From Trichoderma breve (lineage: Eukaryota > Ascomycota > Sordariomycetes > Hypocreales > Hypocreaceae), in the NCBI RefSeq assembly GCF_028502605.1, contig NC_079233.1, positions 3,658,001-3,722,000 of the forward strand: DNA of 64,000 nt. The letters run 5' to 3'. Both the position numbers and the translations under genes were made by a program. Under the pieces are notes generated by a model. The model was given only the letters and a program-made list of their open reading frames with translations. It had not been told where the DNA came from and searched no databases. Shown here piece by piece: positions 59,584-64,000 of this stretch. Within the stretch, counting starts at the first letter, position 1; every line of letters starts with the position of its first letter.

Positions 59584-60126
59584 CGAGGATGATGTGTGTT
59601 GCGATTTAGCGCTTTTGGCCGCGTGAGACGATCAGCTGTTGTCGCCTGTGGTCGTTCGGTCGATCTGGATAGTTGTGCTTCAGAGCTGCGCCGATGGTCA
59701 AGCTTGCTTTATGCACGCCTCGTCCAGCTAATCTCGATGGCCCGACCTCAAGCGACTGGCAGCGCAGCCATTGAGTAGATGTTTTTTGGTGGAGATGAGG
59801 TTTGGATTGGATTGGATTGGATCATGGGTCCAGAGAGTTGCGAAAGGTTGATTTTGGCGCTTAGTGGGGGAGGAGCTTGGACCATGCATGACATTTGCGA
59901 TAAGCTGCTGCTGCATGCACGACAACGGGCGGTTCAACGGCCCCGAATTTCCCCTCGCTGTCGCTGGCATCATCATGCACTCACGCGCCAATTTCAAGCC
60001 ATTGGTGGCGTTTTGTCCGCTATAGTCTGACGATTAGTTGTTGGTTGCATAGCTTTTTTATATGCTGATCCATCATTTGACTACCTTACTGTACTAAGAT
60101 ACTCATCGACGCAGATCAAAAGCGCC
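59584..60126. promoter_or_regulatory. Divergent promoter region, sulfurtransferase / membrane protein
   Basis: These 543 bp lie between divergently transcribed genes. A GGATT repeat (59804-59822) lies near the centre. Shared regulation is possible but not shown. Confidence 0.5.
59804..59822. repeat. GGATT pentamer repeat, almost four copies
   Basis: Three perfect units plus a partial one are centred in the divergent promoter region. Confidence 0.8.
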
Positions 60127-61266
60127 ATGGCTCTGAGTCGGGCGCTGTACGCCCTGCCCATTGTGCTACCACTGGCTGTCATGGTGCGAGTCCTAGCAAC
60201 CATGACAGTTGTGCCTGGGCCCTTCATCGACGATGCTGACCATCGAGGACGATATACCCTTCAGAATGGGACTAGTGTTCCTATACTGAAGGGTTTATAC
60301 GGAGTCCCAGGTCTTGATGATGCAATCACTCAAGTTGCAATTACCTTTTGCCAGCTAATCTTCCACGACGACCAAAGAATGTGGTGGCAGTGTGTCGTTT
60401 TCCTTACTGACTATGCTGGCCTCACTGCCCTATGGATGCTAGAATCTTTAAGAACCGCCAATAGGGGGACTTTCTTCCAGACGTGAGGACGGGCTTGAAC
60501 CAATGTTCATTCATACTCTTGCTGACTTGTATGTGCCCTAAACAGATTCGCCGTACCCCTATTTCTCGCCCAGTTTGTGACTGTGGGAAATATTGCACCC
60601 TTATACTTTTACTTTTTCTACATCTTCTCTCCATTGAAGAAGTATTCTACCGCTAGTGCTCGACTGATTGACGGAGCGGGTGTGCTTGCTATTCTCCCAA
60701 CGCTGCTCGTGGTGTACTATGTTCCTCATCTCATCTCTCTCTTTCACCCCGATTTTGAAACTAGACACTTGGCGAATTGGATATGGCAACTTTACCCGCT
60801 ATGGGCCTCCATACTCCTTTTCACGCTATCAAGTGTGATAAGGCCGTTCCTTAATGACAACGCCGAAGCTGTCCAACGCCGTAATAAGACGGGCATCCAC
60901 GTCATCGGAGGAGTTATGATAACGCTCAGCGCTATTTCATACTGGTATATGCTTCTCTTCTCCCCGCTGTCTGTATCAGAGGCGTTGGTACCAAAATATT
61001 TCATCGAGCTTCCCAAGGACACACCGACCTCGCTCACTAGCATCTTTCAGTATGACTTCATCACCTCTTTCACATCAGTCTTACTTTGGTTGGCGTACCA
61101 CTTGGGAGATTTGAAGAGTGCTGGAATCTGTCAACTATCTTGGCCTCGAATCTTGCTTTCTTCTGTTGTCATCGGCGGCCTTGGTGGCCCGGGAGTGTTA
61201 GTTTGGGTTGGATGGCTTACACGAGAAGAATTGATGACATCAACGGAACATTCCAAGACTAACTAG
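60127..61266 (+). CDS. Polytopic membrane protein, unknown function
   Basis: Exons 60127-60482 and 60546-61266 encode 358 residues. About seven to nine hydrophobic segments are visible, including one near the N-terminus (residues 8-28), a Phe/Tyr-rich one at the start of exon 2 (PLYFYFFYIF), and a final one (VVIGGLGGPGVLVWVGWL) just before a short polar tail. The N-terminal segment is followed by a loop with a potential N-glycosylation site (NGT). I recognise no family with confidence. Polytopic proteins of similar size occur in fungal terpenoid clusters, but no such enzymes are adjacent, so a biosynthetic role is not supported. The start follows a purine-rich context (gccatgg) and sits after a CT/AT leader. 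Confidence 0.8.
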
Positions 61267-61520
61267 AATGTTGTGTATTTAAATAGAAAAAAGTTTATCA
61301 CAGTCAATTAAATGAATATGATCCTTTTCAAGGGATAATATGTGCCAACTCAAGCACTGAGCCTTGAGTTTTGCGAGTTCTGAGCTTAGTCATGAGACTG
61401 TTACCCTAGAGCCAGCAAGGTACATACAAGTCTCCCCCAAGCAACGCAAACTCCATCACAACTTCAACAACACAACAGCTCCTGTGCGTCACGACTTATC
61501 CATGCTGTGAGAAATTCCTC

Positions 61521-61536
61521 CCCCTTTATAAAGGGG
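61521..61536. promoter_or_regulatory. 16-bp perfect palindrome CCCCTTTATAAAGGGG
   Basis: The palindrome ends 18 nt before the APC11 start codon. Its centre contains TATAAA and its arms are CCCCT and AGGGG, the core of the yeast stress-response element bound by Msn2/4-type zinc-finger factors. As DNA it could be two inverted STRE half-sites; as RNA it could form a hairpin close to the start codon. Either role is inference. Confidence 0.45.
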
Positions 61537-61554
61537 ACATCTAGAATCTGCAAG

Positions 61555-62057
61555 ATGAAAGTCACCATCAAAGAGTGGAATTCCGTCGCCACATGGCAGT
61601 GGGATATCCCCGAGGACGACGTCTGCGGTATCTGTCAAGTGCACTTTGACGGGACGTGTCCTACGTGCAAGTATCCCGGCGACGACTGTAGCCTTTGTGA
61701 GTGCACCCTTTTTGATCCCGTGAACTGTAGTTGCTATGAAGTGACGCGCTGACTGCTCTTGATAGTATCTGGGAAATGCGGCCATAGTTTTCACATGGTT
61801 GGTGGTTTTTTCTGCTTGTGTTTTAAGAGGATTGGTAACACTGACGTGAATGTAGCACTGCATCATGGAGTGGATTAAGCAGGAATCGGCAAAGGGGCAA
61901 TGCCCTATGTGTCGACAACGTACGTATCTTTCTGATTGTTCTGAATGCTGGTGAGAATATCTGCATCAGAGTGCTAACTGATTGCTTAGCTTTTGAGTGG
62001 CAAGATCAAGTTAATGAGACGGATGGACCCAACGAGACTCCTATACCAACAGATTGA
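61555..62057 (+). CDS. APC11: Anaphase-promoting complex RING subunit Apc11
   Basis: Four small exons (61555-61696, 61766-61797, 61856-61919 and 61990-62057) join in phase to 101 residues. The family N-terminus MKVTIKEWNSVATWQWD leads into a RING-H2 domain. DVCGIC supplies the first Cys pair; the typical TCPTCKYPGDDC insert follows, then CGHSFHMHCIMEW and CPMCRQ. Apc11 is the catalytic RING of the APC/C ubiquitin ligase; with the cullin subunit Apc2 it recruits the E2 that marks cyclin B and securin. The C-terminal tail after CRQPFEW is somewhat longer and more acidic than usual. The ATG at 61507 is in frame but would add 16 non-conserved residues. Its stop is 196 bp from that of convergent CHK1. 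Confidence 0.95.
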
Positions 62058-62253
62058 GGCAAAGACAAGGAAAATAGACAAGGCTACAAATACGACTAAT
62101 CATACGAACGGTAATCTCATTATTATTTTCTGTCATGCCTTCATGTTCATACATACATAAATACAATGCGTGCTATCCAGGAAGCTTCACAACAGGCCTA
62201 GGCGACCTCTGTATTATATTTCCATTGTGAGAAAACAGCTGTCCCGTACACTC

Positions 62254-63952
62254 CTAAGCTTCCGGGACATAGACCCCATCCTTGCAAAGCACCACCACCT
62301 TTTTAAAGAATCGCCGCCACTCTAGCGGATCTCCCTTGATCTTGACAAACCGAATATCTAGTACCTCGAAGCCATCTGCAAGCGGCTGTTTGTCTACGCA
62401 GATTTCTCCGTGCAGGCTCTGCCGGCGTCCGTCGATAGCACGAACTTTGAGGGTAACTACCGGGCTGCCGTATGGATTTGGCGTGACAGGTGCCAGAGGC
62501 ACGTTCAGCTGATGCAGTGCGTCGCTGAGCATCTGTACAATGTGTGAGGCAGGCACGTGCGAGAAGAAGCGGGTGAGGGATTCGGGAGGACAAATGTCAC
62601 GGAATCGCTGGGCTTGTTGTGTGAGCGACATGGATGGTCCGGGGACTTGCGAGAATTGCGACATGGACGGCTCATCCGCAAGGGAGTCGAACAGCATACG
62701 GCGAGCGCTGGAAGTCCCTGTGGGCATAGAAGATGGTTGAGCCCTAGAGCGGAGGACAGGAGCCTCCCAATCCCAATCTTTGTCGGCGATAGGGGTTACT
62801 AAAGCCTCCGGCTGCGTGGACGAGAATCGACCAGCATTAAGTCCAGAGTCCACAGTGGGATCGTGGGAGGCTGGGAGGTAGTTGAGCGGAGGTATTTGGT
62901 TGAGGTCGATACGCAGGTTTTCTAGCATCTTAGTCGCCAGGACGATGGGGTCGGAAATCCTTCCATCGGCAGTGAGCAAGGGGTTATGGCGCGTGTACCA
63001 AGGATGCTGTCGTATCTGAGCAAAGGTGAAGCGTTTCTGTGGATCAATGGACATCATGCCCCTGAGGAGGGAGAGGGCCTCTGGAGGTATTCTTCCCCAA
63101 AGCGGGTCTGAGCTCTTCCCTGATGTCTTCACGTACTCGCCAAACTCCCAACTTGTTGATGATGGCTCATCCCACGGCGTGTTGCCGACGAGCAAAACAA
63201 AGAGAATGACTCCACATGACCAGATATCGACGAGGTCTGGTGAATACTTGGCCGTATTCGGAGCCCTCTTATCCACCCTCCCACAGGCGAGAATCTCTGG
63301 TGCGATATATGGCGGGCTTCCACACAGCGTTGAGCTGGTCTTGCGCTGGCCCTTGTACTCAAACATGGTGGCCATTCCGAAATCAGCGAGCTTCAGGCTT
63401 CCATCTTGCGACAGGAGGATGTTCTCTGGCTTAAGGTCCCGATGTGCCACGCCCTTGGAGTGCATGAAGCTCACACCGCCAACCAGCTGAAGGAAGTAAA
63501 TTTGTGCAATGTCCTCCCGGACGCCGACATCTGCCTCGATCTTGTCGAAAAGATCACCACCCTCTGCATACTCCATGGCTATCCATCTCCAGATCGAGTC
63601 TTCTCCCGAGGCAAACCATTCGATGACGTTGGGATGCTGGCCTATGTGGGAGTGAAGGGAGACCTCCATGGCAAGCTGCTTTGCGGAGATGCGGCCATGC
63701 TTAGTGGCGTATCCCTTGTGTATGAGCTTGACGGCGAATACTGGACTTGAAGAATCTAATGGAATGGCTTTTTTTATTCTGATTTAATTTGAGGTATTTG
63801 TGTTAACATTCATTTGAAAATGTTAATGTGAATGAGAGAGATTTGGGAGGTGAGGGGTGAAGAGAGCGTGCATACGAAGCATAGGCACCACGGCCAACAG
63901 TTTTGGATATGATCCGAAAGGGCAGTTCCTTTGGTAATGGATCAAGTTGCGA
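62254..63952 (-). CDS. CHK1: DNA-damage checkpoint kinase Chk1, 5' end outside window
   Basis: Two exons are visible, 63876-63952 and 62254-63778, encoding about 533 residues to the stop; the start codon and first exon lie beyond the right edge. The kinase domain has the glycine loop VGRGAYAS split by the intron, the lysine strand VFAVKLIHKGYA, the catalytic loop VAHRDLKPENIL, DFG as DFGMAT, and CGSPPYIAPEIL. The LFDKIEADVG segment and a C-terminal KA1-like domain (about FFSHVPASHIVQMLSDALHQ to VVVLCKDGVYVPEA) identify Chk1. Chk1 acts downstream of Mec1/ATR, and the KA1 domain restrains the kinase. The long linker is Ser/Pro-rich with SQ sites such as MSQFSQ, the ATR/Tel1 target type. The acceptor before 63952 is inferred from cttgtag and reading phase. 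Confidence 0.93.
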
Positions 63953-64000
63953 CTACAAGGGAGTCAGCCAGATTCACATGGGTTTGAGTGACTGATGGTT

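Overview
The window is nuclear DNA of a filamentous ascomycete, most likely a Sordariomycete of the Hypocreales (Trichoderma-like). This is inferred from short GT-AG introns (mostly 50-160 nt) with CTAAC-type branch sites, CT-rich leaders, and a gene set that includes a LaeA-like methyltransferase, a GH18 chitinase, a filamentous-fungal syntaxin and a STAND/ankyrin-type protein. Intron-exon models were built by hand from splice signals, reading phase and protein continuity. No tRNA, rRNA, CRISPR array, insertion sequence or intact transposon was seen.

Layout. 1-6.4 kb: a DUF1776 (Ysc83-like) protein (+), the mRNA 3'-end processing factor Yth1/CPSF30 (-) and a LaeA-like SAM methyltransferase with an 18-nt microexon (-). 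6.4-11.5 kb: no recognisable gene. 11.5-16 kb: a GH18 chitinase-like protein with an Asp-to-Ala change in its catalytic motif, and a conserved-looking hypothetical protein. 17-24 kb, all on the minus strand: a plasma-membrane syntaxin (Sso/Psy1 type), a MEMO1/Mho1 protein and a STAND-like/ankyrin protein. 26.6-28.5 kb: a Zrc1/Cot1-type zinc transporter. 28.5-47.6 kb: about 19 kb with no credible gene, carrying a clear cluster of a short motif (TACGAGTA/TACTCGTA) and ending in a long leader for the next gene. 47.6-64 kb is gene-dense: a G1/S cyclin with a GC-AG intron, an unrecognised 1419-residue protein, ribosomal protein uS5/Rps2, a mitochondrial-type mercaptopyruvate sulfurtransferase (Tum1-like), a polytopic membrane protein, the APC/C RING subunit Apc11, and the checkpoint kinase Chk1, whose first exon lies past the right edge.

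Themes. Most genes are housekeeping: RNA processing, translation, exocytosis, metal homeostasis, sulfur transfer and cell cycle. Three cell-cycle genes (G1 cyclin, Apc11, Chk1) lie within 16.5 kb, and Apc11 and Chk1 converge with under 200 bp between stop codons. No biosynthetic gene cluster surrounds the LaeA-like gene. The strongest leads are the gene-poor 19 kb with its motif array, the orphan 1419-residue gene, the altered chitinase catalytic site, and the unusual splice structures (18-nt microexon, 17-nt start-codon exon, GC-AG intron).
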